Below, piece by piece: positions 25,588-34,863 of a stretch of 40,259 nucleotides of DNA. The stretch is taken from contig JADFXU010000022.1 in NCBI GenBank assembly GCA_015233365.1, forward strand, positions 1 through 40,259, read 5' to 3'. Source of the stretch: Nitrospirota bacterium. GTDB lineage: Bacteria; Nitrospirota; Thermodesulfovibrionia; Thermodesulfovibrionales; Dissulfurispiraceae. The position numbers were made by a program, and so were the translations under genes. The stretch's first letter is position 1. Each line of letters opens with the position of its first letter. The notes below the pieces were generated by a model, which saw only the letters and a list, made by a program, of their open reading frames with translations, was not told the origin of the DNA and ran no database searches.

Positions 25588-26940
25588 ATGGATGCACTGG
25601 CGTTGAGCAGGCTGCAGTTCGCGGTTACGGCGGCGTTTCATTTTATCTTTGTGCCGCTTACTCTCGGGCTTTCCATTATGGTTGCCTATATGGAAAGCCG
25701 GTATGTCGGCACAGGCGATGCGATGTATCTGAAGATGACGAAATTCTGGGGGAAGATGTTCCTGATCAATTTCGCCCTCGGCATAGTGACAGGTATTACG
25801 ATGGAGTTCCAATTCGGCATGAATTGGGCGGAGTACTCAAAATATGTGGGTGACATTTTCGGCGCGCCTCTGGCTATAGAGGCAACAGTGGCCTTCTTCC
25901 TTGAATCTTCTTTTATAGGCGTATGGATTTTCGGCTGGAACAAAGTCTCGAAAAAAGTACATGCTCTCTCGATATGGCTTGTTGCAATTGCGACGAACCT
26001 CTCGGCCTTGTGGATACTTCTTGCCAACGGATGGATGCAACACCCTGTCGGATATGTTTTGAGGAACGGCAGGGCTGAAATGGTCGATTTCGCGGCAATG
26101 GTGACGAACAGTTACGGCCTGCTGAAATTTTGTCATACTCTATTGTCCGGCTATGTTGTTGCCGCATTCTTTGTCATGGGAGTATCGGCGTATCATCTGC
26201 TCCGAAGCAGCAATGTGTCTTTTTTCAAGAACTCGTTTAAAATGGCGGCCGCCTTCGGCCTGGCAAGCTCCATGCTTGTTTTTATAACGGGTGACTTTCA
26301 TGCAGCCGGAGTTGCCGAAACTCAGCCGACAAAATTGGCCGCCATGGAATCGGTCTGGACTACGCAAAAAGCCGTGCCCTATACTCTTATCATGGTGCCC
26401 GATGCTGACAATGAAAGAAACAGTGTTGAGGCTGCCCGTATCCCGAACCTTTTAAGTCTTCTCGCCTATCATGACAGTCAGTCCGAAATAAAAGGACTCA
26501 AGGAATTTAAAAAAGAGGACCGGCCTCCGGTGCTGCCTACATTTTTGAGTTTCAGGGGTATGGCCGCGCTCGGCATGCTTTTTATGCTTCTCAGCGCAGT
26601 CTCATGGATTATGGCGGGGAGGGACAAACTGGAAAGCAACCCTGCCTTCCTCAGATTGATGATGTATGCGCTTCCACTGCCGTACATTGCCTGCCAGTTA
26701 GGATGGATTGTCGCGGAAGTGGGCAGACAGCCATGGATCGTTTATGGTGTGATGAGGACATCCGATGCGGTTTCAAAGAGCATTTCTCCCGCGCAGGTAT
26801 GGGGTTCCCTTATAGGGTTTACGTTTGTATACGGCCTGCTTGCAATTGTGGACATTTACCTTCTGAGCAAAAATGCAAAGAAAGGTCCTGACGACGACCT
26901 GTCGGTGCTTATAGCGCCGACAAGGAATAGGGGGGTGTAA
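25588..26940 (+). CDS. cydA: Cytochrome bd oxidase subunit I
   Basis: A 450-residue inner-membrane quinol oxidase subunit that reduces oxygen to water with high affinity. The haem ligand His18 lies in FHFIFVPLT, a second haem His in LLKFCHTLLSGY, and the quinol-site GRQPW motif is present near residue 385. The Q-loop between helices 6 and 7 is short, as in the CydA of Gram-positive and many anaerobic bacteria. Nine membrane helices are apparent. GGAGGAGG precedes the ATG. In an otherwise anaerobic gene set this oxidase more likely serves oxygen protection or microaerobic respiration. Confidence 0.97.
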   Translation: MDALALSRLQFAVTAAFHFIFVPLTLGLSIMVAYMESRYVGTGDAMYLKMTKFWGKMFLINFALGIVTGITMEFQFGMNWAEYSKYVGDIFGAPLAIEATVAFFLESSFIGVWIFGWNKVSKKVHALSIWLVAIATNLSALWILLANGWMQHPVGYVLRNGRAEMVDFAAMVTNSYGLLKFCHTLLSGYVVAAFFVMGVSAYHLLRSSNVSFFKNSFKMAAAFGLASSMLVFITGDFHAAGVAETQPTKLAAMESVWTTQKAVPYTLIMVPDADNERNSVEAARIPNLLSLLAYHDSQSEIKGLKEFKKEDRPPVLPTFLSFRGMAALGMLFMLLSAVSWIMAGRDKLESNPAFLRLMMYALPLPYIACQLGWIVAEVGRQPWIVYGVMRTSDAVSKSISPAQVWGSLIGFTFVYGLLAIVDIYLLSKNAKKGPDDDLSVLIAPTRNRGV

Positions 26941-26941
26941 G

Positions 26942-27970
26942 ATGGAATTTCAGATAGTGTGGTTCATACTATGGGGAGTCCTGTGGGCTGTTTATTTCAT
27001 GCTCGACGGATTTGATTTCGGGGTCGGTATACTGCATCCGTTTCTCGGAAGGGACGATAAGGACAAGCGTGTGATAATCAACAGCATAGCGCCTCTGTGG
27101 GACGGCAACGAGGTATGGCTGGTAACAGCCGGCGGCGCAACATTTGCGGCCTTTCCCACCACCTATGCGTTAATGTTCAGTTACCTGTATACGCCGCTCT
27201 TGCTGATTCTCTTTGCCCTTATATTCAGGGGTGTGGCTTTCGAGTTCAGGGGAAAAGGCTCCGGGACTGTATGGACATGCGCATGGGACGCAGCAATATT
27301 CCTGGGAAGTTTCCTGCCCGCGCTCCTGTTCGGTGTAGCCTTCGGAAATATTTTCCAGGGTCTCCTTATGGACAGTACCGGATATCACGGGACGCTATTC
27401 TCCCTGCTTAACCCTTACGGGCTGCTTACCGGCGTATTCTTTGTGCTGCTGTTTGTTGAGCATGGCTCTCTCTGGCTTGCCTTCAAGACAAAGGGCGAAG
27501 TCGGGGAAAGAGCAGGGCGGCTGGCGAACAAGATGTGGATTGCGCTGCTCGTTGTCGCAGTATCTTTTTTAATCTCTACCTGGTTTGCTACTCATCTGTA
27601 CGCCAACTACTTTAAAAATCTTATCTTGCTCCTGGTCCCTGTCCTTGCTGTCCTAAGTCTTCTCGGCATAAAAATCTTTGCGGCCAGGGGGAATTATCTG
27701 ACTGCATTCTATTCTTCCTGCCTGACTATTGTAATGGTGACGTTTACAGGCGTTATCGGGCTTTATCCGAACCTTATTCCTTCGAGCATTGATCCCAATT
27801 ACAGCCTGACTATCTTCAATTCGTCGTCGAGCGTTTACACACTCAAGATAATGACAGTGGTGGCATTGCTGTTCGTTCCCGTTGTTATAGCATACCAGAT
27901 ATGGATATACCGGATTTTCAGGCACAGCATCTCTGCTGACGAGATTATGAGCGACACGGAAGCATACTAG
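26942..27970 (+). CDS. cydB: Cytochrome bd oxidase subunit II
   Basis: A 342-residue membrane protein that partners CydA. The YFMLDGFDFGVGIL segment near the N-terminus, WDGNEVWLV-AGGATFAAFP and FRGVAFEFR are diagnostic for CydB. It begins one base after the cydA stop, with GGGGGTG just upstream, so the two are translated together. No small CydX-like subunit could be recognised after it; the next gene is a transcription regulator nine bases away. Confidence 0.96.
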   Translation: MEFQIVWFILWGVLWAVYFMLDGFDFGVGILHPFLGRDDKDKRVIINSIAPLWDGNEVWLVTAGGATFAAFPTTYALMFSYLYTPLLLILFALIFRGVAFEFRGKGSGTVWTCAWDAAIFLGSFLPALLFGVAFGNIFQGLLMDSTGYHGTLFSLLNPYGLLTGVFFVLLFVEHGSLWLAFKTKGEVGERAGRLANKMWIALLVVAVSFLISTWFATHLYANYFKNLILLLVPVLAVLSLLGIKIFAARGNYLTAFYSSCLTIVMVTFTGVIGLYPNLIPSSIDPNYSLTIFNSSSSVYTLKIMTVVALLFVPVVIAYQIWIYRIFRHSISADEIMSDTEAY

Positions 27971-27978
27971 GGGGACCC

Positions 27979-28401
27979 ATGGAAATTACGCGCGAAACGG
28001 ATTATGCAATAAGGTGCGTCCTTTATCTCTGCGAAAAAAGAGAGGAGATAACGATGATCGATGAGATCGCAAGGGAAATGGAGGTGCCGAGAAGTTTTCT
28101 CGCCAAAATCCTGCAGAAGCTTGCCCGTGCGTCGCTTGTCAAATCATTTCGCGGTGTCAAGGGGGGGTTTCAGCTTGCCCGGCCCCCCGCCAGGATAAGC
28201 CTGCTTGACGTTGTGGAGGCCATAGAAGGCGAGGTTGCAATGAATTTGTGCGCCCTCGATCAGGCGCTTTGCGGCCGCAGCAAATACTGCCCCGTTCATC
28301 CGGCCTGGGTTGATATAAGAAAGGATTTCAGAAAAGTGCTGGGCAAATATAACTTTGAAAAACTGAAAAAGACAGGCGAAAGGCAAAAGGCCAAGGGCTG
28401 A
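27979..28401 (+). CDS. Rrf2-family Fe-S transcription regulator
   Basis: The protein is 140 residues. The winged-helix N-terminus starts MEITRETDYAIRCVLYL and contains VPRSFLAKILQKLARA, typical of Rrf2/IscR/NsrR proteins. Three cysteines, Cys91, Cys98 and Cys104, lie in the region that binds a [2Fe-2S] or [4Fe-4S] cluster in this family; spacing is CX6CX5C, close to that of IscR and NsrR. It should therefore sense oxygen, nitric oxide or iron. Its position as third gene after cydAB makes control of the oxidase likely, but no operator is evident. The last codons overlap a hairpin. Confidence 0.9.
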   Translation: MEITRETDYAIRCVLYLCEKREEITMIDEIAREMEVPRSFLAKILQKLARASLVKSFRGVKGGFQLARPPARISLLDVVEAIEGEVAMNLCALDQALCGRSKYCPVHPAWVDIRKDFRKVLGKYNFEKLKKTGERQKAKG

Positions 28402-28451
28402 AGGTAAAGACCGGAACAAAAATAGCTTTTCTTGTTGGACCTTTAGCCCTT
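28393..28451. terminator. Long hairpin between convergent rrf2-type gene and acyl-CoA dehydrogenase gene
   Basis: Bases 28393-28405 pair with 28439-28451 at 12 of 13 positions, and complementarity continues inside (CCGGAACAA against TTGTTGG). The left arm includes the last codons of the regulator gene. It can serve transcripts from both sides. Confidence 0.5.
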
Positions 28452-28475
28452 CGCCAATAGCCTTTGGCCTGTTTT

Positions 28476-29633
28476 CTACTTTTTCTTCGCGGATTCTTTG
28501 ATTAATGCCTGACCGATAACATTTCTTTGAATCTGATTGGTACCCTCGTATATCTGGAGTATTTTGGCGTCACGCATCATTTTCTCGACGGGATATTCCT
28601 TCATGTAACCTGCACCGCCCATAACCTGCATGGCATCGATGGTCACTTTCATCCCCACGTCGGTTGCAAACGTCTTTGCCATCGCGGATTCCTTTGATAA
28701 ATCCTTTGCACCGCTGTCCACATACCGCGCCACAGAATATACCAGCGAACGCGCGGCCTCGATCTGCATCGCCATGTCGGCCAGCATGTGCTGGATTGCC
28801 TGGAAGCTTATTACGGGGTGTCCGAACTGGTGGCGGTCGCGGGCAAACATGACCGCTTCCTCGAATGCGCCCTGCGCCACACCGAGACCCTGGGCGCCGA
28901 CTCCGGTCCTGGATTGGTCAAGCGTTTTCATCGCCACGATAAATCCCATGCCTTCTTTGGCGATAAGATTTTTTTCAGGAATCCTGCAGTTATCGAAGAT
29001 CAGCTCTCTTGTCGAAGACGCCCTGATGCCGAGCTTGTTCTCTTTCTTGCCGAAGGTGAAGCCCGGAGTCCCTTTTTCAACGACAAAAGCCGAGGCCCCT
29101 CGCGGTCCTTTTGATTTATCGGTAATGGCGATAATTGTGTAAATTTCCGCTTCTCCCCCGTTTGTGATCCACTGTTTTGTCCCGTTTAAAATGTATTCGC
29201 TGCCCTCAAGCTTTGCTGTCGTCTGTATTCCGCCTGCATCACTCCCGGCGTTGGCCTCTGTAAGGCCGAAGGCGACCAGCCTTTTGCCCGCTGCGATATC
29301 CGGCAAGTACTGTTTCTTTTGCTCATCAGAACCGAAGAGCAGCAAAGGAAATGTGCCCAGGGCATTGGCTGCATAAGTTGTCGATACGCCAACACATGCG
29401 CGCGACAGCTCCTCAACAACCAGGCAGAGTTCGAGACAGCCCCTGCCAAGGCCGCCGTATTCTTCCGGAATGAAAAGTCCGATCATATCCGACTGGGCAA
29501 GAACCTTGATAATTTCCCACGGATATTCGCTTTTTTCATCGAGTTCAGCTCTGACAGGAACGACTTTTTCCTCTGCGATCTGCCGTGCAAGATCACGGAT
29601 CATCTGCTGTTCCTCTGTCAAGAAATAATCCAT
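28476..29633 (-). CDS. Acyl-CoA dehydrogenase (short-chain type)
   Basis: The 385-residue FAD enzyme oxidises acyl-CoA to enoyl-CoA. Segments FGLTEANAGSDAGG and WITNGGEAEIY contact FAD. The catalytic base is Glu363 in IYEGTNQIQRN, the position used by short- and medium-chain enzymes such as butyryl-CoA dehydrogenase. The sequence is close in layout to anaerobic butyryl-CoA dehydrogenases, but electron-transfer flavoprotein genes are absent from the window. A GGAGG-type site precedes the ATG. The 102-base gap to pmbA holds only a short imperfect palindromic tract. Confidence 0.93.
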   Translation of the reverse strand: MDYFLTEEQQMIRDLARQIAEEKVVPVRAELDEKSEYPWEIIKVLAQSDMIGLFIPEEYGGLGRGCLELCLVVEELSRACVGVSTTYAANALGTFPLLLFGSDEQKKQYLPDIAAGKRLVAFGLTEANAGSDAGGIQTTAKLEGSEYILNGTKQWITNGGEAEIYTIIAITDKSKGPRGASAFVVEKGTPGFTFGKKENKLGIRASSTRELIFDNCRIPEKNLIAKEGMGFIVAMKTLDQSRTGVGAQGLGVAQGAFEEAVMFARDRHQFGHPVISFQAIQHMLADMAMQIEAARSLVYSVARYVDSGAKDLSKESAMAKTFATDVGMKVTIDAMQVMGGAGYMKEYPVEKMMRDAKILQIYEGTNQIQRNVIGQALIKESAKKK

Positions 29634-29735
29634 TAATATCCTCCATTGCTTATTGCAGACTGCGGAATGCGGAGCGCGGAATTAACAAAATCAACGGCTT
29701 CGAACATTCACTATTCTACATTCCGTATTCGTAGC

Positions 29736-31070
29736 TTATCCGCTTATATCGATTGCTTCGATCAGAAGACTTGCGACACCTATGTTACCATAAAATCTCA
29801 GATCATCGCCAACCATAATGACCTGCCTGAAAAGGTCGAGCACGTTACCGGATATGACGGCTTCCTTTACAGGGTAACGCACTGCTCCGTTTTCAATCCA
29901 CAGCCCTGATATGCCGACGGAGAATTCGCCTGATACCGGGTTTGCGGTATGCATGCCCATGGTCTCGGTTACATAGATGCCTTTGACGACGGTTTCCAGA
30001 AGCTTCCCGAAATTTTTTGCATTCTCCGGTGATGACGGTTCAACATAGAGATTCGTAGGACCCACACCGGGAAGCCCGGAGGCCCCGCCCCTTGAGGCGT
30101 TTCCTGTAGATCCCACACCCTCTTTGCGCGCAGTATAGGTGTTGTACAGAAAACCTTTGAGAACGCCCCCTTCAATCAGGGTTTTGCTCCTTGTCGGAAC
30201 GCCTTCACCATCGAAAGGCTTGCTGCCCAGTTTGCCGTCAAGAAGACCGTTATCAATTATATTGAGCAAGGGACTCAGCACTTGCTCTTCTTTTTTCCCT
30301 GCGAGCATGGACTTGCCCTTTTGCACGGATTCCGACGACAGTGCAGAAGCGAAAATCCCCAGGAATTCGGAAGCAACGGAACTGTCCAGAAGGATGGATC
30401 CTTTAAGCGGGGCAATTTTTTTTGCCCCTAACAGTTGGAGCGCCCTTTTTGCGGCATTGGCCCCGACCCGGCCAAACTTCACGTCATCCAGAAATCTGCT
30501 TCCTTCGTAGTCCCAGCCCATCTGGCTTTCGGAGCCTTCTTCGGCAATTACAGTGATATGCGCCGAACATCCGGAAGCACTGTAACATGCATCAACTCCT
30601 TTTGAGTTGACAATACGGGTATCACTCGTACCGAAACTCCCCGCAGCTTTCCTGATCTTCCTGATTCGCCTGTCTGCATCGAGGGCCGATTTTTCAACGA
30701 GCATGACGAGCTCTATCGCGTCCTGCTCGTCGATCGAGTCTATGCGCCTGTCGAAGACAGATACGTCTCCGGAAGGGAGGGGCAAAGGAAAGCCGAGATT
30801 TTCGTCCCGCTCGGCATATCGTGCCACTTCCAGCGCGGTATCCACAACATGAGATATATTGCCGGGGTCGGTGGAGTAAGAGAAGCCTGGTTGTTTGTCT
30901 TTTATTACCCTGATACCGTATCCGGCGGTTACTGATGACTCAAGTGTTTCTATCTTCAGGTCTTTTATCTCGATTCCGAGGTTTTTTGATTCCCTGATAT
31001 ACACTTCGGCTTCATCGGCGCCTTTTGCAATGGCGAGCTCCAACACTTTTGCCGCAAAAGACTTATCCAT
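29736..31070 (-). CDS. pmbA: TldD/PmbA family protein (TldE-like)
   Basis: The protein is 444 residues. The N-terminal domain begins AAKVLELAIAKGADEAEVY and contains ESSVTAGYGIRVIKD. The C-terminal domain has LLDSSVASEFLGIFASALSS and KPFDGEGVPTRSKTLIEGG, both typical of PmbA/TldE. Like other TldE proteins it lacks the HEXXXH metal site, which belongs to its TldD partner; no tldD gene lies in this window. TldD/E processes peptides such as modified natural products or antitoxins. AAGGAG lies eleven bases before the ATG at 31070; a GTG at 31082 is too close to that site. Confidence 0.9.
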   Translation of the reverse strand: MDKSFAAKVLELAIAKGADEAEVYIRESKNLGIEIKDLKIETLESSVTAGYGIRVIKDKQPGFSYSTDPGNISHVVDTALEVARYAERDENLGFPLPLPSGDVSVFDRRIDSIDEQDAIELVMLVEKSALDADRRIRKIRKAAGSFGTSDTRIVNSKGVDACYSASGCSAHITVIAEEGSESQMGWDYEGSRFLDDVKFGRVGANAAKRALQLLGAKKIAPLKGSILLDSSVASEFLGIFASALSSESVQKGKSMLAGKKEEQVLSPLLNIIDNGLLDGKLGSKPFDGEGVPTRSKTLIEGGVLKGFLYNTYTARKEGVGSTGNASRGGASGLPGVGPTNLYVEPSSPENAKNFGKLLETVVKGIYVTETMGMHTANPVSGEFSVGISGLWIENGAVRYPVKEAVISGNVLDLFRQVIMVGDDLRFYGNIGVASLLIEAIDISG

Positions 31071-31115
31071 GTCGCTTCTCACTCCTTGAACGCCTTACGC
31101 CGGAACGCAATTGGA

Positions 31116-31487
31116 TTACTCTTCGAAATAAGTTGCCGAAGCGGTTTCAGATTCCCAAACGGTCACCGCAGATAAATTCACTTTGTAATCTGCAAGCCTC
31201 TTCCGCAACGAATCGAATATCCATCGTGAAATATTTTCGGAAGACGGGTTCTTCTCGGTAAATGGAAAAATATCATTAAGGCAGGTGTGGTCGAGCTGAG
31301 CGACCAGCTCGTTGGTGATCCGTTTCAGGTCGTGGAAATCGATGGCGATGTCAATTTCATTAAGACGATCAGTGGTCACATACACCTGGACTTTCCAGTT
31401 GTGACCATGGATGTTTTCACATTTGCCTTTATATCCCCTGAGCTGATGCGCCGAGGCAAAACCCGTTTCTATCATCAATTCGTACAT
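31116..31487 (-). CDS. queD: 6-carboxy-5,6,7,8-tetrahydropterin synthase
   Basis: The protein is 123 residues. The Zn-binding histidines are His14 (SAHQL), His27 and His29 (HGHNW), and Cys23 is the catalytic cysteine, the pattern that separates QueD from eukaryotic-type PTPS. DFHDLK and LDHTCLND complete the active site. It produces 6-carboxytetrahydropterin, the substrate of QueE encoded at 2717-3352. An AGGAGG-like sequence lies just before the ATG. A palindromic element separates it from hpt upstream. Confidence 0.95.
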   Translation of the reverse strand: MYELMIETGFASAHQLRGYKGKCENIHGHNWKVQVYVTTDRLNEIDIAIDFHDLKRITNELVAQLDHTCLNDIFPFTEKNPSSENISRWIFDSLRKRLADYKVNLSAVTVWESETASATYFEE

Positions 31488-31520
31488 GAAAAACCTCCTG
31501 TCGTTACGAAATCGTCAAAC

Positions 31521-31646
31521 AAAGGTTTCGTAAAAAGCTCCATAGGCAAGGCGCGCAAATCCCGAGGACTGAGGCGTACTTTTAGGTACGCCTCAGTGAC
31601 GAGGGATGCAGCGCAACGCAGTATATGGACTTTTTACGAAACCTTT
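31521..31646. repeat. Palindromic repeat element, 126 bp
   Basis: The outer arms (31521-31541 and about 31626-31646) are reverse complements with one or two mismatches. The centre is a perfect 12-bp hairpin (31568-31579 with 31586-31597). The layout of an AAAGGTTTCGTAAAAAG arm plus a GGCGTAC/GTACGCC core resembles dispersed palindromes known from anaerobic deltaproteobacteria. Two bases of the hpt stop codon lie inside the right arm. Confidence 0.72.
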
Positions 31647-32166
31647 ATGTTTCTTTCTTGAATACAGCTATATAAGGCAGGTTTCTGTATCTGTTTTCGT
31701 AATCGAGGCCATATCCCACAACGAACTCGTTCGGAATCTTAAAGCCCAGGTAGTCCACTGGCACGTCAACGAGGCGCCTTTCTTTCTTGTCGAGGAGCAC
31801 GCAAATTTTAAGACTGGAGGGTTCCCTGGCCAGCAGCATCTCCCGTATGTAATTCAGCGATACCCCCGTGTCGATTATATCGTCGATCAGGAGGACGTGC
31901 ATACCCTTGACATTCTCTCTGGGTTCGTAGTGCAATGTCGTATTGCCTGTGGAGGCAGTTTTAAAATAGCTCGAGGCGACCATAAAATCTACAGTAACGG
32001 GAAGTTTCAGCGCCCTTATGAGATCGGCAAAAAACATAAAAGCGCCTTTCAGGATGCCTATGGCAAGGACTTCCCTGCCCGCATAGTCGCGCGATATGGC
32101 CTGGGCCAGTTCAGCCACCTTGTCATTTATCTGCTCTGTCGTGAATAAAGGCCTTCCGGTAATCAT
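31645..32166 (-). CDS. hpt: Hypoxanthine phosphoribosyltransferase
   Basis: The 173-residue purine-salvage enzyme converts hypoxanthine or guanine with PRPP to IMP or GMP. The PRPP-binding motif VLLIDDIIDTGVSL is intact, as are LKGAFMFFADLIR, VDFMVASSY and the C-terminal VVGYGLDYENRYRNLPYI. AGGGG precedes the ATG at 32166; a GTG one codon earlier is an alternative. It starts seven bases after the fdhA stop, so it may be read from the formate dehydrogenase transcript. Its stop codon is partly supplied by the adjoining palindromic element. Confidence 0.95.
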   Translation of the reverse strand: MITGRPLFTTEQINDKVAELAQAISRDYAGREVLAIGILKGAFMFFADLIRALKLPVTVDFMVASSYFKTASTGNTTLHYEPRENVKGMHVLLIDDIIDTGVSLNYIREMLLAREPSSLKICVLLDKKERRLVDVPVDYLGFKIPNEFVVGYGLDYENRYRNLPYIAVFKKET

Positions 32167-32173
32167 CACACCC

Positions 32174-34837
32174 CTATTTCTCGATCTTTACAGCGCAAAC
32201 TTTGTATTCAGGTATTTTGGTTTTGGGATCAAGGGCGTCATTTGTTATCACATTTGCCGCGGCCTCGCTGTAATGCATAGGTATGAAGACCGTGCCTTCA
32301 GTGACTTTAGACGTAATCCTCGCTTTTAATCTTATTGTCCCCCGCCGGGAAGTAACGGCCAATATATCTCCGTTATTTATCTGGAGCTTCCTGCCGTCTT
32401 CAGCGCAGATTTCCACATAAGGTTCGCCGGCATGTGCCTCAATCGCAGGCACCCTTCTGCTCATAGTTCCGGAGTGGTACTGGTAGAGGTTTCTTCCTGT
32501 TGTCAGTATGAACGGATACTCATTGTCAGTCACCTCAGCAGGTGGAGTGTACGTTATACCGGAGAAACGTATCTTTCCTACCGGAAACCCCGCTTTGTAC
32601 AGATAAGGGGTGCCGGGGTGATCTTTGTCAGGGCAGGGCCAATGCAGGCCCGCTTTCTCGATACGCTTGTATGTTATCCCCGCAAGGTTGGGCCATACCT
32701 GGCCGAATTCAATCAACACGTCTTCAGGAGATTTATAGTCCATTACATAGCCCAGCCTTCTCGACATTTCCATGATTATAGAGAGGTCATTCCGCGCTTC
32801 CCCCGGGGGCTCAACAGCCTTCCTCACCCTTTGGACCTTTCTCGCCGTATTGCTGAAGGTCCCCTCTTTCTCGGCAAAGCAGGTTGAAGGCAGCACCACA
32901 TCAGCGAGTTTAGCAGTTTCTGTCAGGAAGATATCCTGGACAACCAGAAAAGCCAGCTTCTTGAGGGAATCGACTGTATGATGGGTATTGGGATCGGTAA
33001 TGACCGGGTTTTCTCCCATTATATAAAGGGCCTTTATCTTCCCGTCCAGCGCTGCGGGTATCATTTGTGTTGCCGTGAGCCCCGCTTTTGTTGAAAGGGA
33101 CACCCCCCAAGCCTTTTCAAATTTGGCTATCACATCGGGATTGTCGAGTTTTTGATATCCCGGTAAGACATTTGGCAGGCAGGCTGCATCCGATGCCCCC
33201 TGAACGTTATTTTGTCCTCTCAGCGGGTTTACTCCCGTAGATTCCCGTCCAATATTGCCGGTAAGCGTCACCAGGTTTGCAACTGCGGCTACATTATTAG
33301 TGCCGCAGGTATGCTGCGTTATCCCCATAGTGTAGAAAAGGCCTGCCTTTTGTGAGCTGCTGTAAAGACGGGCGGCTTTTATAATATCTTCCTTGCTCAC
33401 GCCGGTTATTTTTTCCACATATTCCGGAGTATATTCCTCCAGCAATTTCTTCCATTCTTCAAAGCCCTCTGTCTTTTCTTCAATAAATGACTTGTTCTCA
33501 AGCCCTTCCTTGATTATGACATGGGCAATTCCGTTGATCAGGGCGATATCCGTGCCCGGTTTCAGGTGCAGCACCGTATCGGCAAAACGGGTCATCGGGA
33601 CATTGCGCGGATCAGCCACAATTATCTTCGCCCCATTCCTGTATGCCTTGATCATCCGGTTTGCGATCACCGGATGTGTTTCCTTTGTATTGGAGCCTAT
33701 AATGAATATCACTTCCATGCCTTCTATTTCTTCGATGGAATTGGTCATTGCGCCCGAACCGAATATGGCAGCCAGACTGGCTACCGTTGGCGCGTGTCAG
33801 AGCCGGGCGCAGTGGTCGACATTGTTTGTCCCCACCGCGGCCCTTATCATTTTTTGAAAGGCATAATTTTCTTCATTGGTGCATCGCGCCGAGGACAATC
33901 CGCCGATGGCTTCGGCGCCATACTCGGCTTTTATGTCATTAAGTTTTTTTGCGACATAATCATATGCTTCTTCCCACGAGACCTCCTGGAATTGCCCGTC
34001 TCTTTTGATGAGAGGTTTTTTAAGGCGGTCAGGACTGTTTATGAATTTGTAACCGAACCTCCCTTTAACGCAGAGCCAGCCTTCATTCCATGTGTCCTCT
34101 TTTGAAGTTACGCGTATGACTTTGTTGTCCTGTATATGCAGCGTGATATGGCATCCTGTGCCGCAATAAGGGCAGACGGTATCGACTCTTTTTTCATCTC
34201 TGCTCTTGTCCTTACGGATCCACATCTTTCCGGCAAGGGCGCCGGTGGGACACACGGACACGCATTGACCGCAAAATTCGCAATCAAGCGGCTTTTCATA
34301 CGGCGGGCATATCTTCGATTCAAAGCCCTTGTAAGCGATATCAATAGCACCCACACCCTGCACTTCACTGCACACCTTTACACATCTTCCGCAGAGAATG
34401 CACTTTTCCATGTCCCTTGAGATGAACGGATTGACGTCCACTCTTGTGTATACCCTTCTTTCACCCGGGAACCGGTTTTCCTTCTCGCCATACATAAACG
34501 CGATGTCCTGCAGCTTGCAGTCGCCGCCCCGTATGCAGGCAGGGCAGTCGAGTGGATGATCTGAAAGAATAAGGTCGAGCATGCTCTTTCGCAAATCCGA
34601 GATCAGTGGCGATGATGTTGTTATTTCCATTCCGTAGGTCACAGGGGTTGTGCACGATGTGACCGGCCGGGGGAGGCCCTTTATCTCGACGATGCAGAGT
34701 CTGCAGCCGCCGATGGGGGTGAGCTTGGGGTGGTGGCAGAGTGTTGGTATTGAAATGCCCAACGTTCTTGCCGCTTCCAGAATAGTAGTGCCTTCATTAA
34801 CTTCGATATCTTTGCCGTCTATTGTTGCCTTGATCAT
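32174..34837 (-). CDS. fdhA: NAD-linked formate dehydrogenase catalytic subunit, selenoprotein (Sec347, UGA at 33797-33799)
   Basis: One 887-residue protein is encoded across an in-frame UGA. Before it come a NuoG-like [2Fe-2S] domain (CRLC and following Cys), the HPLDCPACIRGGDC cluster, two [4Fe-4S] ferredoxin motifs (CILCGRCVKVC and CEFCGQCVSVC) and the molybdopterin-domain cluster CPYCGTGC. The active site reads NNVDHCARL-U-HAPTVA, the exact context of Sec in formate dehydrogenases. After it follow the bis-MGD-binding domains (MGENPVITDP, FAEKEGTFSNTARKVQ, TGRNLYQYHSGTMSRR). A SECIS hairpin lies just after the UGA. The subunit oxidises formate to carbon dioxide, or the reverse. It is preceded by its NuoE/F-like electron-transfer partner. 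Confidence 0.95.
33767..33785 (-). promoter_or_regulatory. SECIS hairpin of fdhA
   Basis: On the coding strand GGUAGCCA pairs with UGGCUGCC (eight pairs, one G-U) around a GUC loop. The loop starts 19 bases after the UGA and begins with G, in the range known for bacterial SECIS elements bound by SelB. Confidence 0.8.
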
Positions 34838-34863
34838 GGTTGCTCCTGACTATTTGAATTTTC

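Noticed and set aside
29650..29735. Repeat-like tract of GCGGAATGCGG units in the gap before the acyl-CoA dehydrogenase gene
   Set aside because: The inverted match is short and imperfect; not enough to call an element.
33749..33799. Break between two ORFs read as a frameshift or pseudogene in fdhA
   Set aside because: The frame is continuous across the UGA and the residues on both sides match formate dehydrogenase exactly; selenocysteine explains it.
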